Of a stretch of 19,969 nucleotides of DNA, positions 7,658 through 17,057 are shown piece after piece. The notes under the pieces are model-generated. The model made no database searches. It had not been told where the DNA came from and saw only the letters and a list, made by a program, of their open reading frames with translations. A program made the translations under genes and the position numbers. The number at the start of each line of letters is the position of its first letter. Positions within the stretch are counted from its first letter, which is position 1. Source of the DNA: Rickettsiales bacterium (GTDB taxonomy: Bacteria; Pseudomonadota; Alphaproteobacteria; Rickettsiales; UBA3002); NCBI GenBank assembly GCA_027489915.1, contig JAIXZB010000222.1:1-19969 (forward strand). The letters are read 5' to 3'.

Positions 7658-8938
7658 CTATTTAGCGCCCTCTGCCGCAGCCTCTGGCGGCGGCGCTTGA
7701 GGGTCGACCACCGCAGCATCGCCACCGATTTTGGCGAGCGTTTTCATATCTACGGGCTGAGGAATTACCTCGGCATCGGGACGCACACGACCCAGGCCAT
7801 TGACTACAACAACTTCGCCTGCTGCAACGCCACTGGTGATGACGCGCAACCCATCTTCGTTGCCGCCGAGTGTGACGGGGCGGTATTGCACTTTATTTTT
7901 AGCATCGACCACATAGACATATTTTGTGGCCTGATCGGTAGAAATGGCCTGTTCGTTTATCAGCACCACATCCTGTTTTTCGGGGGAGGCGACTCGGATA
8001 TTGGCAAACAGACCAGGAATCAATGTACCATCTGGATTATCGAACACGGCGCGTACGCGAATAGTACCAGATGCAGGATCGATTTGGTTATCGAACGAAC
8101 CGATGCGGCCTTTATGTGGTGTGCCTTTTTCATTCGCCAGCCCCATTTCCACAGGAATGGTCGATTGCTGCGCTTCGCTTACACTGCGGATGGTGGATAG
8201 GAAGGTTTGCTCATCGGCTTCGAAGCTAACGAACAACGGGGTTTGTGACACGATGGTGGTGAGAATTTGTGCAGAGGGGCCAGCATCTATCATGTTGCCC
8301 GTGGTAAGTTCAGCGCGGCTGGCGCGGCCATTGATGGGCGCGGTGATGGTGGTGTAGCGCAAATTAAGCCGAGCTGCTTCAAGCGCTGCTTGGGCTGCTT
8401 TGAGTGCACCTTCGGCGTTGCGTGTGTCACCCATGCGCATTTCAAACTCGCTGCGTGCAATGGCATTGGCACTCATTAAACGCTGGGCACGGGTGGATTG
8501 CATGCGGGCAGTGGCAAGTGTGGACTCAGCGGTTGCAAGCTGCCCTTCGGCGCGTGCTACTTCAGCGCGGTAGGGCGCAGGATCGATAAGGAAAAGCGGC
8601 TGGCCACGCTGCACCATCGCACCATCGCGGAAGTAGATGCGCTCTATCGCGCCGGACACACGTGCGCGCACTTCGGCTTTATCGATTGCTTCCAGCCTGC
8701 CAGAAAAATTATGCCACACATACACATTAGCAGAAGCAGCAGGCGCAACGCTTACAGGCACTGGACCACCGCCGCCACCCATCATCATGCCCGGAGGTGG
8801 ACCCGAGAAAAACAAACGCTGCACCACAAGGATGGTCAGAATAATCGCGACAAAAATAAGAATCCATTTGCCTCGGTTGCTTCGACGTTTAGGAGGAAGA
8901 GAGGATGCGCCAGAGGGCGAAGGCGAATACGTAACCAT
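7658..8938 (-). CDS. RND efflux periplasmic adaptor (AcrA/HlyD membrane fusion protein)
   Basis: This 426-residue protein bridges the permease and the outer-membrane channel. After a basic cytoplasmic start (PPKRRSNRGK) it has one hydrophobic helix at about residues 25-43 and no lipobox, so it should be held by an uncleaved anchor rather than by lipid as AcrA is. A Gly/Met/Pro linker (GPPPGMMMGGGGG) leads into the split lipoyl/barrel-sandwich domain (AEVRARVSGAIERIYFRDG and later TTITAPINGRASRAEL), with a helical hairpin of Ala-rich heptads between. The beta-barrel (PLFVSFEADEQ, GTIRVRAVFDNPDGTLIPGLFANI) and the membrane-proximal domain (LGGNEDGLRVITSGVAAGEVVVVNGL) follow. The last residues are Pro/Ala-rich. 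It is the first gene of the pump operon; no TetR- or MarR-type regulator lies next to it in this window. Confidence 0.95.
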   Translation of the reverse strand: MVTYSPSPSGASSLPPKRRSNRGKWILIFVAIILTILVVQRLFFSGPPPGMMMGGGGGPVPVSVAPAASANVYVWHNFSGRLEAIDKAEVRARVSGAIERIYFRDGAMVQRGQPLFLIDPAPYRAEVARAEGQLATAESTLATARMQSTRAQRLMSANAIARSEFEMRMGDTRNAEGALKAAQAALEAARLNLRYTTITAPINGRASRAELTTGNMIDAGPSAQILTTIVSQTPLFVSFEADEQTFLSTIRSVSEAQQSTIPVEMGLANEKGTPHKGRIGSFDNQIDPASGTIRVRAVFDNPDGTLIPGLFANIRVASPEKQDVVLINEQAISTDQATKYVYVVDAKNKVQYRPVTLGGNEDGLRVITSGVAAGEVVVVNGLGRVRPDAEVIPQPVDMKTLAKIGGDAAVVDPQAPPPEAAAEGAK

Positions 8939-8958
8939 AGAACTACCACCGAAAAGTT

Positions 8959-8988
8959 ATATAAGGGTATGGGGCGGCATATTAACAA
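8959..8988 (-). promoter_or_regulatory. Possible promoter of the efflux operon
   Basis: Read on the minus strand, TTGTTA (8983-8988) and TTATAT (8959-8964) are separated by 18 bases and lie just upstream of the adaptor ATG at 8936-8938. The -10 hexamer ends 20 bases from the ATG, leaving a short leader. This would allow the pump to be expressed separately from pbpC, whose stop lies only 66 bases upstream of the adaptor start. I see no hairpin terminator in that gap, so read-through is also possible. Confidence 0.3.
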
Positions 8989-9004
8989 GGTCAAGTGCTG
9001 TGGA

Positions 9005-11134
9005 TTATTTAACCACATAATTAACAGGCGCAAGCCGTTGTTCACCGCCATCAGCGGAACGTATGGTTACTAGTAGTTTATATTTTCCACGTTTTACGGG
9101 CCAATCATAGAAAGCGGCTTCATCTTCGGCAAGAAGCTCGCCATTCAGCACCCAGCGCACACGCGCAGCTTCGGGAACGCCGCGCAGGAGGAAACGAAAC
9201 GATTGATGTTCGGGTGGAATGCGCGGATCGTAGGCTAGGCGGAGATTTTCGGTGGGCTGCACCAGCTCGAGCGTTTCGGCAGATGCTGTGGCGGGCGCTA
9301 TTTCAGTGAACGTGCCACGCACAAAATATTCATCGCGGCTGTTGCAGGGTGGAGTATCTAACGCTTTCACGCACACTTTATGCATTTCTAAACTGCGCGG
9401 CATGGGAAGGGCGCGCGTATCGCCATCACGCGTGAGTTCGGCGAATATACTGCGCAGTGCAAGAGCAGGGCCGGTGGAGCCTGTGACCCCATCCATTGGG
9501 GTGCGGTCGAGATTACCCATCCACACTACAACGGTATGATTCGCATTATAGCCTGCTGCCCATGCGTCGCGGTAATCGGTGGAGGTGCCGGTTTTGACGG
9601 CCGTTTGCACCGGAAGCGACAGCACACTTGCTTGCCCAAATTCGCGCACGCGCGCCCATGGATCACTCAAGATATTGCCTATAATCGCGCTTACCTCTGG
9701 CGAATAGATGCGGCGCGGCGTGGCGTGCTGCATGTTATCGTGCAGGAAAACGCGTGAGGGGTGCATCTGCCCACCATTTGCTAGGGTGCTATAGGCGGTT
9801 GCGAGTTCCAGCATTGTGACTTCTCCTGCGCCCAGTGCGAGGCCTTCATCGTAGCTATCGGCGCTGGCGGTGAGGCTTGCAAAGCCTAGCGCATGAAGGC
9901 TGCGCAAATAGCGGGCAGGGGTGACAAAGCGAATGGTACGCAATGCGGGAATATTGAGCGAATTACCGAGCGCCTCGCGCAGCGATACGGGCCCGTGATA
10001 GCGCGCGCTGTAGTTGCGGAAAGTATGCAGCCCCGTGCCAACCGCTTCGCGCATCGGACTATCATCGAGCACGGTGGCGGCGGTATAGCCTTGCATCAAG
10101 GCAGAGGCATACAGGAACGGTTTCATCGCAGAGCCAGGTTGGCGCGGCGTGGTGATGATATTGATGTCGGTTGGTTCACCCGCCACCACCCAACTGAGGA
10201 TTTCGTGCGTGCGGTTATCTATTATTATTGCAGCTGCGTGGGATACTTTTTTAGTGTCGAGCTGCTGCACCCGCGCATCAAGTATCTGCTGCAGTTGCGA
10301 TTGCAGCGTGGCATCGAGTGTGGTGGTGATGGAGGTAGAAATACCATTGGGCTGTTGCCTTACATAACGCAGAAAATGTGATGCATCTGGTGTGGCATCG
10401 GGTAAGCTAAGTGCAAGCGGTTGTGTTGCAACGGATGCATGTGCTGAAGCGGGTAGTACCTGTTCAGCAAGCCGCAGTATGGCGTTATCGATGCGCCCTG
10501 TATGGCGGCGTAAATCATAGCTGCTGGGGGCACGCACCAGCACCACGAGCGCGAGCATTTCTTTAGGCGAGAGCGTATCGATATCGCGACCAAAATACAG
10601 CCGCGCTGCCTGCGCCACGCCACGTCTTCCCGAAGCGTAAGGCACTTGATTGAGGTAAAATTCGAGCAGTTGTTCTTTGCTATACGCAGCATCAAGCGTT
10701 GCTGCTTCAAACCCCTCTAACCATTTCGACCACACATTGCGCGGACGTGGGTGCAGCATGCGCACAATTTGTTCGGTGATGGTGCTGGCACCACGCGCAG
10801 CACCTCGGCCCGTGAGCGCAGCATATACCGCACCCGCACGTGCTTTCCAATCCACCCCGCGATGGGTAAAAAAGCGCTTATCTTCCGATTGCACCATCGC
10901 GCGCTTGAGCACGCTGGGTATGGCATAAAGCGGCAGCCTATCGCTTTGATTCCACTCGGTGTGATAGTGATACGATAGCGGGATGCCGTTTCTATCGAAC
11001 GCCTGCAACGCATCGCGCGCATTATCGGCATCACGAAAAAGTTGCGTAACAGGAACCAGTGAAAGCCATGTGACAAGTGCAAACGCGGCAAGCGCAGATG
11101 CAGCAATAGCAAGCAGCCTTCGCAGCTTAGGCAT
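9005..11134 (-). CDS. pbpC: Penicillin-binding protein 1C (bifunctional transglycosylase/transpeptidase)
   Basis: This is a class A PBP of 709 residues, acting in the periplasm from one N-terminal anchor (about residues 7-28). The GT51 transglycosylase domain has the catalytic Glu84 in QSEDKRFFTHRGVDW and the second Glu121 in STITEQIVRMLHPRPR. The transpeptidase domain has Ser335 in SAMK, the SLN triad at 392-394 and KTG at 514-516, so both active sites look intact. The C-terminal stretch from about residue 620 fits the BiPBP_C domain typical of PBP1C. The family polymerises glycan, but PBP1C has little known transpeptidase output and is not essential in E. coli. Its ATG overlaps the stop of the alpha-2-macroglobulin gene as TAATG, which predicts translational coupling and matches the conserved pairing of the two genes in other proteobacteria. 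Confidence 0.95.
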   Translation of the reverse strand: MPKLRRLLAIAASALAAFALVTWLSLVPVTQLFRDADNARDALQAFDRNGIPLSYHYHTEWNQSDRLPLYAIPSVLKRAMVQSEDKRFFTHRGVDWKARAGAVYAALTGRGAARGASTITEQIVRMLHPRPRNVWSKWLEGFEAATLDAAYSKEQLLEFYLNQVPYASGRRGVAQAARLYFGRDIDTLSPKEMLALVVLVRAPSSYDLRRHTGRIDNAILRLAEQVLPASAHASVATQPLALSLPDATPDASHFLRYVRQQPNGISTSITTTLDATLQSQLQQILDARVQQLDTKKVSHAAAIIIDNRTHEILSWVVAGEPTDINIITTPRQPGSAMKPFLYASALMQGYTAATVLDDSPMREAVGTGLHTFRNYSARYHGPVSLREALGNSLNIPALRTIRFVTPARYLRSLHALGFASLTASADSYDEGLALGAGEVTMLELATAYSTLANGGQMHPSRVFLHDNMQHATPRRIYSPEVSAIIGNILSDPWARVREFGQASVLSLPVQTAVKTGTSTDYRDAWAAGYNANHTVVVWMGNLDRTPMDGVTGSTGPALALRSIFAELTRDGDTRALPMPRSLEMHKVCVKALDTPPCNSRDEYFVRGTFTEIAPATASAETLELVQPTENLRLAYDPRIPPEHQSFRFLLRGVPEAARVRWVLNGELLAEDEAAFYDWPVKRGKYKLLVTIRSADGGEQRLAPVNYVVK

Positions 11135-14100
11135 TAGTTGCGGGCCTCATCCACCGTGAGTGTAAGCGCTTTGGAGCTACCGAAAATATCGGGGTCATAC
11201 ATGGCTTCTGCACGTGCCGCGGGGGTGTTGAAACTACCCGTTGCAATCGCTTGCGCGGTATAGCTGAGATGGTAATTTCCTTTCGGCAGATAATCGGAAT
11301 AAAACCGCACAGCAGTGTGGCCAAGCTCGCGGTGATAGAAGCTGAAGCGCGAGATGCCAAAATTTTCCCATTCACCAAACTGGAACCAGTAAGAACCTCC
11401 TGCGGCAACAAAATCGCCTTTATCCGCATCGACATTCGAGCTGGTGGCGAGGTCGCGGTTCACAGGCTCAAGCCCGCCTGCAACTGCGTCATCAATCACC
11501 ACGAATGCCCGCGCTGTTGGCAGGGATGCATAAAGATCCACCCGCACCAGCTCGCCACGTGAAATCACGGCAGGGTCTTTCAGCAGCACCCATTTGCCGC
11601 CACGTTCTACACTGTATTCGCGCACCATCGTGATACCTGCATTCTGGTTATCGGCGCTGCCATCGGTAGGGGCGTAGGTGAGGCGTGTATTGGCATAGAG
11701 CCTGCCATCACCTTCTTTACTGATGATAATATTTGCCTTGGTTCCTACATCCGCTTGCGTAATAGAGCGCACGGTATCCTTCGGTGCATCGGCAAGTGAA
11801 GTGAAGGTGGTTTCGCCAAACGGTGTGTCATTAAGCGCTGTGGTGACGCGCATGTCTGGCTTTACCGATTCATAGCGGCGCGACACATCCACCAATGCTT
11901 GCATGCAATAGAGATTTTCCTGCGTGTTTTCGAAGTAATCGCGGTTACCACGCATCTGCGTAATGCTGCGCGTAAGCTTCATGGCGCTGTCTTCGATGCT
12001 ATTATTTTTGGTGACATTCGCATAGGCAACGAAACTGGAAAGCACGGCACAATTATCGCGCAAAGGTGAGGCGAGAATACGCAGATACCCATCATCAAGC
12101 GTTTCATTGAATGTAAGGGTGCCTGCGGATTCTATGCCTTTGGCACGAATCGCATCGAGTGTGAGTGCGGTCGCGGGTGAGGTTGCATCGAGCGCCAAAG
12201 CAGCGCGCAGGAATTGCGCTTTGCCAAACAGGCTCATGCGTTTCATGTGTGGTGCAAAACGCGCAATATCGGATGCATCGACCTGCTTGCTTGGTGCTAG
12301 GGCTGCAAGCGCAAGTGCACGCACATCGGATCGCATACCGCTATCGTACCAATCGGGCACGACGTCTTTTTTGAGTAGTCGTACGAGATAGGCGTGCAGC
12401 TTGGCTTCTACCTCTTCGGGAATGCTGTGGCCACTGGCGCGCAGTTGGTTGAAAGCATAAGCAGTGTAGGCGCTGAGGTAGGGATCGACATATGCATCTT
12501 CGGCGCGGAAATAGGCCATGCCACCATTGGGCGCCTGAAAATTTGCAGCATCCTTGAGGGTGGATGCTGGAATGGATTTCGCACCCTTCCACTCGAAATC
12601 CTGAGGCAGGTAGGCTTTGAGCGAGAGATACGCATCTGCCATTAGTGCCTTGGTGAGCCTCTGTTCAAAGCATGCATAGGGATAATCACGGATGTAGCGG
12701 AATGCGCCTTCTAAATTACCAATAATGCTCGGTGATAAAGTGACGCGCACTTCGCCTACATCACCACGCATGGCTTTGGGGAAAGCAAGCGAGGTGGTAA
12801 TGGAATCATCATCGGTTGCATCCATGCTTGCGGCGGTTGCGAAAGCAAGGGCGCGTTTTACGGGAACCGAATGCTCCATGGCATCGCCATCACTTGCATC
12901 GGCGGCGGTGGCCGTGAAGGTGATGGCGGAGCTATCGTTAGTAATGTGCGCACTTGCAACAAGTGGCATGGAGATAGTTTCGCGTTTATACGGCGCGACG
13001 GTCACTTTGCGGTTGAGTTTAATACCGATATTCTTCGCATCTGACAGTGCACCATGCGCTTCGATGGTGACATCCAGTGTGCGCTCTGTGTCGGTACGGT
13101 TCATAACGCTGAACTGTGCGGTGAATGTATCACCCTCGCGCACGATGTTGGGCATGATGGGGCGAATCTCGGTAGGGCGGTTGACGCGGAAACTGGTATC
13201 GCCCAGACCGAAGCGATCGTTCGGGGTGGAAGCAATGGTGATGACGCGCCAATTGGTGAGATTATCAGGTGCAACAAAGCTGAAATTAGCATTGCCTTTG
13301 CTATCTACCACGAGCGATGGATTCCAATATGCAACGAACTTGAACAAGCTACGCAGCGACAAATCGACCCCGCCATCGCCACCTGGATTTGCACCTTTTT
13401 TCTCGAATTTCTGGCGACCTACCAGACGGGTCAGCAAACTGTAGTTTTTAAGATCAAGCCCTGAGAGTGCGAATAGGCCTCTGTAAGCATTAAAATAATC
13501 ACGGCCATCCGAGATTAAATCGAACACTGCTTCATCGAGAACGATGGCTGCAACTTCAATCGGCTCGCCTTCGGCACCCGTATTTTTAGGTACGGCATGA
13601 AGGGTGACATGCACGGTATCGCGCGGGCGGTATTCTTCTTTTTCGGCTTTGGAAGTTACAGTGATTTCTTTGTAACTATCAGTGACGGGCACTTCGACAT
13701 AACCTAAGCGATAAGCGGGTTTACCGAGATCGACCTCGCCGATTTTGAGGGGCTTATCCACCCGTGGTGATATGACAGCGACCGAGAGGTAAAACCCGGG
13801 CAGATAATCAGGCTTCACTTCAAAGCTGATGGCAGGAGTCGAGCCTTCCAACACCTGCACGAAATGGTCTATTACGCCGTAACGTTCGATGGTGATGAGT
13901 GCTGTTGCGCCGGGGTATGGATTGCGCACCAGATAACGTGCCGTATCACCCACCTGATAGGAAGTTTTCTCGGGCACGAGTGGCAATACCGTATTGGCAT
14001 CATCGGCCCATTGCACATAGTCGGACCCTGTAACCCACATATACTGTGTAGCAGCATGGTTTCGGCCTTTGCTATCGGAAATGGTTGCTGTGGCGCGGTA

Positions 14101-16992
14101 ATAGCCCGATTGCGGCGGGGTGAAGCTACAGGTTTGTGCCTCAGCAGCAGAGCTTCCATTGCAACTGCTTACTTTATTCCATGTGGTAATAAATTCGGAT
14201 TGGTAACTGTTGCCCGCCGATTTAACGCGCGCGGCTCTCACATTTTGTTTCTCTATTGTTACCGCAACATCGACACCAGATACAGGCTCGCCTTTGATAT
14301 CCGCAACGCCATAAAGTAGCGATGCTTTTTGTTTAGCGGTATAAATCCATTCGGGAGATTTAAGCCCTACAAACCTGTCGCGCCCGAAATAGGTGGCGCG
14401 TGATTCGTTGGCGATGAATTTACCGCGCTCATCTGACACAGCACTTTCAACCACCAAGGTGCCATAAGGCGCTGTGTTTTCTGGTAGGGAGATGGAATCG
14501 GTGCGCTCGCCACTCTCTTCAATCATCTCGTTGGTTTGCATGATGGTGTCGCTTTGATAATCGGTATCATCGCTGAAACTGAAGCCTTCAAATCGCTTGC
14601 TGCTGAAGTCGCGTGGAAGTATCTGTGCAGTGATGCGTGCTGCTGCATCGGTATATGCACCACCCGAATAGAGTGCAGCACGGCTGGTGACTTCAGCTTT
14701 ATCGCCACCCATGAATGTTTTGCCATTCAGCTCGCTTGTGACTTTGAACGGAGCGGGCGTGAAATCGCTCACTAGAACGCGCATGGGCTCGAGCGTTACT
14801 GAGGGTTGCTCGCGCTTACCTTTAGCATTGATGGCTACCATATCGGCGTGTTTGGCAACGAGTGTGAAGCGATACCACCCCATCGGTGCGTGTTCGGAAA
14901 GTTCGTAGCTGCCAGCGAACGTGCCAAAGCGCGAAAGTGTGATATTTTTTTCATTATGCACTTCGTTGCCGAGTGGATCGAACAACGTGAGGGTGAAATC
15001 GGCAGCTTGTGGAGCTTTCAGGCTGCGCCCTGTTTCATCGCGCACATAGAGTTTATAGTCGATGGTTTGCCCTGTGCGATACACGCCTTGCGCGGTGGTA
15101 CCCCATGCACGCATGTGACTATGACGCGATGAGGTGGAAGGATAGATCGTTTCATTTGAAGCACGGTAGATATCGACTTCAAAATCATAATGCATGGGCA
15201 ACAGCGCCATTGCATCGCCTTTGCTAGCGCGCACGGCAATGCGCGGATTCGCGTCGCGCCATTCTTCAAGCAAATTTTCGTGCGGATCAAACGATGCGTA
15301 GCCGGCAAGGATGGCAACACCGTTCGCATCGGTTTTTGCGTTATCGAATGTTTTGTCGGAGGTGAGTGTAGAAAGTGTGAGTTGCTGCAGCGATACATCC
15401 ACCCCTTCGACAGGTTTTCCGGTGGCAAAGTCGGTTACCCACACCAAGCTTTCGAAATGGCCAATTTTGGCGTGGATACTGTAGGGCGTTACCTGTGCAA
15501 ATAGCTTGCGTTCGCTATCGCTTTTTCGCATTTCTGGTTCGGTACTGACTACGCCATATACCGCGCCCGACTTACCATCCAGCATCTCGCGCAGGCCGAG
15601 TGGCACAGCGAATTGCACATCCTGCACGAAAGGGACATCGAAGCGGTGGGTTTGTTTCTCAGTGCGTCCTGCAGTGGTGAGTTTAGTGAAATCAACCGAG
15701 GCGTTTTTGAGATTATTTACATAGAAAGGAATCTCGCTATCGGTATTTTGTTCGATAACCGCTTCGTGATTGGGAAGTTCGAAATTCGGTTTGCGGTGAT
15801 CGGTTGCAAAGGTGATACTTGCAGATGCATTTAGGCCACGGCCAAACCTGTCGCTGATGCCAAGGCGTGGATGCGCGCCAATAAGCCGCGCGAATGTTGC
15901 ACGCAGTGTGCCGAAGAATCCACGCGGTGCGGGATGCACTGTGATGCTGTATTCTCGGGCGGCTTTGAGCGCAGGAATAGATACGGTATAAAAATTCCCT
16001 GCGCGGTGTGTATTGGTTGGTAGGCCTGAATCGTAGCCATCTTCTTCGATATCGCCCCAGGCAGATGCTGGGATGAGTACGCCTGTGGTGAGTGAGCGAA
16101 TTTCGATGCCCTTGGCCACCTGCGCGCGCGAAACGGGTGAGGTGAACGAGAGTGTTATGGGCGCTTGAGGGTCGCATTTGCTGCGACTTTTAACGGCACT
16201 ACCTGCGAGAATGGTGACGGCAGCATCGTTGATATCGCTACAGGTGAGACCTTGCAGGGCAAAATCGGGAAAGGTATCGAAGGCTATCAATTCACGTGCT
16301 GCGTTGCTCGGCTCGGGCCCAAGGGGTGTGGTGAGGCCTTGTGATAGTTTGAGCGATAGTTGTGTATCAGGCTTTACTTCTTTGGCGGGGGATATAATCC
16401 ATGCGCGGTAAGCATCGCCTTTGCTGGTGTCTTCTGGCTGCGTATTCTGCGGAGGTTCCGCAAGCACAGCAATGGAATCTGAACCTGTATCGAATGACAG
16501 ATGTTTCACAACCGCGTCGTGCAACACAGGCTGGGTGAAGACAACGCGGATTTCGGGCGTGGTGGGGCTGCGCCAACCATTGAGCCACTGGTACTCGACA
16601 TCGGCACGTTGGGTGGTGAAGCTGTGTTTTTGGGATTTGGCAAGCTGCGCGCCATCTTCGGCGGTGAAGCCTGTGCCTATGTGCATGGTATAAGTGGTTG
16701 CGGGGGTGAGTGCTGTCTCATCGCCCAGTTGGCAGGCCAGGGTGGAGGGATTTATCCAGCGCCAACCACAATCCAGTTTTGGCGAGATGGTGATGGGGAT
16801 TTCATCGCTGGTGCGCTCCATGCGCCCCAAGGGAACGACGGCGCGGTTGAATTCAAGAATGATTTGGCGATCTGAGGATGCGTCCTCGCCACTTGGGGTG
16901 ATGCGGGTGATGGTGAGTGGCTTTTGTGCTTCGGCAAGCGCAGCAGAGGTGAGGGACAAAGCAACGAAAGCGGCAAAGAAAATAGAGCGCAT
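11134..16992 (-). CDS. Bacterial alpha-2-macroglobulin (YfhM-like protease trap)
   Basis: A 1952-residue secreted protein with the architecture of bacterial alpha-2-macroglobulins: N-terminal Ig-like and MG domains, a central A2M domain near SLRSLFKFVAYWNPSLVVDSKG, and a thioester domain carrying YACFEQ with Cys1441 and Gln1444, the pair that forms the reactive thioester. Family members act as periplasmic protease traps, protecting the envelope when the outer membrane is breached. The signal peptide ends ALA-EA, a signal peptidase I site, and no lipobox Cys is present, so this one should be soluble in the periplasm; E. coli YfhM is a lipoprotein. CFEQ differs at one non-reactive position from the common CLEQ. 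The start at 16992 places the signal peptide at the very N-terminus; upstream purines are weak (GGATG). Adjacent to pbpC, as is usual for the family. Confidence 0.95.
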   Translation of the reverse strand: MRSIFFAAFVALSLTSAALAEAQKPLTITRITPSGEDASSDRQIILEFNRAVVPLGRMERTSDEIPITISPKLDCGWRWINPSTLACQLGDETALTPATTYTMHIGTGFTAEDGAQLAKSQKHSFTTQRADVEYQWLNGWRSPTTPEIRVVFTQPVLHDAVVKHLSFDTGSDSIAVLAEPPQNTQPEDTSKGDAYRAWIISPAKEVKPDTQLSLKLSQGLTTPLGPEPSNAARELIAFDTFPDFALQGLTCSDINDAAVTILAGSAVKSRSKCDPQAPITLSFTSPVSRAQVAKGIEIRSLTTGVLIPASAWGDIEEDGYDSGLPTNTHRAGNFYTVSIPALKAAREYSITVHPAPRGFFGTLRATFARLIGAHPRLGISDRFGRGLNASASITFATDHRKPNFELPNHEAVIEQNTDSEIPFYVNNLKNASVDFTKLTTAGRTEKQTHRFDVPFVQDVQFAVPLGLREMLDGKSGAVYGVVSTEPEMRKSDSERKLFAQVTPYSIHAKIGHFESLVWVTDFATGKPVEGVDVSLQQLTLSTLTSDKTFDNAKTDANGVAILAGYASFDPHENLLEEWRDANPRIAVRASKGDAMALLPMHYDFEVDIYRASNETIYPSTSSRHSHMRAWGTTAQGVYRTGQTIDYKLYVRDETGRSLKAPQAADFTLTLFDPLGNEVHNEKNITLSRFGTFAGSYELSEHAPMGWYRFTLVAKHADMVAINAKGKREQPSVTLEPMRVLVSDFTPAPFKVTSELNGKTFMGGDKAEVTSRAALYSGGAYTDAAARITAQILPRDFSSKRFEGFSFSDDTDYQSDTIMQTNEMIEESGERTDSISLPENTAPYGTLVVESAVSDERGKFIANESRATYFGRDRFVGLKSPEWIYTAKQKASLLYGVADIKGEPVSGVDVAVTIEKQNVRAARVKSAGNSYQSEFITTWNKVSSCNGSSAAEAQTCSFTPPQSGYYRATATISDSKGRNHAATQYMWVTGSDYVQWADDANTVLPLVPEKTSYQVGDTARYLVRNPYPGATALITIERYGVIDHFVQVLEGSTPAISFEVKPDYLPGFYLSVAVISPRVDKPLKIGEVDLGKPAYRLGYVEVPVTDSYKEITVTSKAEKEEYRPRDTVHVTLHAVPKNTGAEGEPIEVAAIVLDEAVFDLISDGRDYFNAYRGLFALSGLDLKNYSLLTRLVGRQKFEKKGANPGGDGGVDLSLRSLFKFVAYWNPSLVVDSKGNANFSFVAPDNLTNWRVITIASTPNDRFGLGDTSFRVNRPTEIRPIMPNIVREGDTFTAQFSVMNRTDTERTLDVTIEAHGALSDAKNIGIKLNRKVTVAPYKRETISMPLVASAHITNDSSAITFTATAADASDGDAMEHSVPVKRALAFATAASMDATDDDSITTSLAFPKAMRGDVGEVRVTLSPSIIGNLEGAFRYIRDYPYACFEQRLTKALMADAYLSLKAYLPQDFEWKGAKSIPASTLKDAANFQAPNGGMAYFRAEDAYVDPYLSAYTAYAFNQLRASGHSIPEEVEAKLHAYLVRLLKKDVVPDWYDSGMRSDVRALALAALAPSKQVDASDIARFAPHMKRMSLFGKAQFLRAALALDATSPATALTLDAIRAKGIESAGTLTFNETLDDGYLRILASPLRDNCAVLSSFVAYANVTKNNSIEDSAMKLTRSITQMRGNRDYFENTQENLYCMQALVDVSRRYESVKPDMRVTTALNDTPFGETTFTSLADAPKDTVRSITQADVGTKANIIISKEGDGRLYANTRLTYAPTDGSADNQNAGITMVREYSVERGGKWVLLKDPAVISRGELVRVDLYASLPTARAFVVIDDAVAGGLEPVNRDLATSSNVDADKGDFVAAGGSYWFQFGEWENFGISRFSFYHRELGHTAVRFYSDYLPKGNYHLSYTAQAIATGSFNTPAARAEAMYDPDIFGSSKALTLTVDEARN

Positions 16993-17057
16993 GATAGCAT
17001 CCAGTGAAGAAGGAATGATGCGACTATAGCGCCCTATTGTAAGATTGCGAGGGGTAT

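Noticed and set aside
8772..8804. Met/Gly/Pro-rich segment (GPPPGMMMGGGGG) of the adaptor, considered as a metal-binding site.
   Set aside because: Flexible Gly/Pro linkers are common after the membrane anchor in adaptors of this family, and a run of three Met alone is not evidence for copper or silver transport; the permease is of the drug-exporting HAE1 type.
12725..13444. A 239-codon open frame on the plus strand inside the alpha-2-macroglobulin gene.
   Set aside because: The product is Ser/Val/Ala-rich without recognisable motifs and lies opposite a well-supported coding region.
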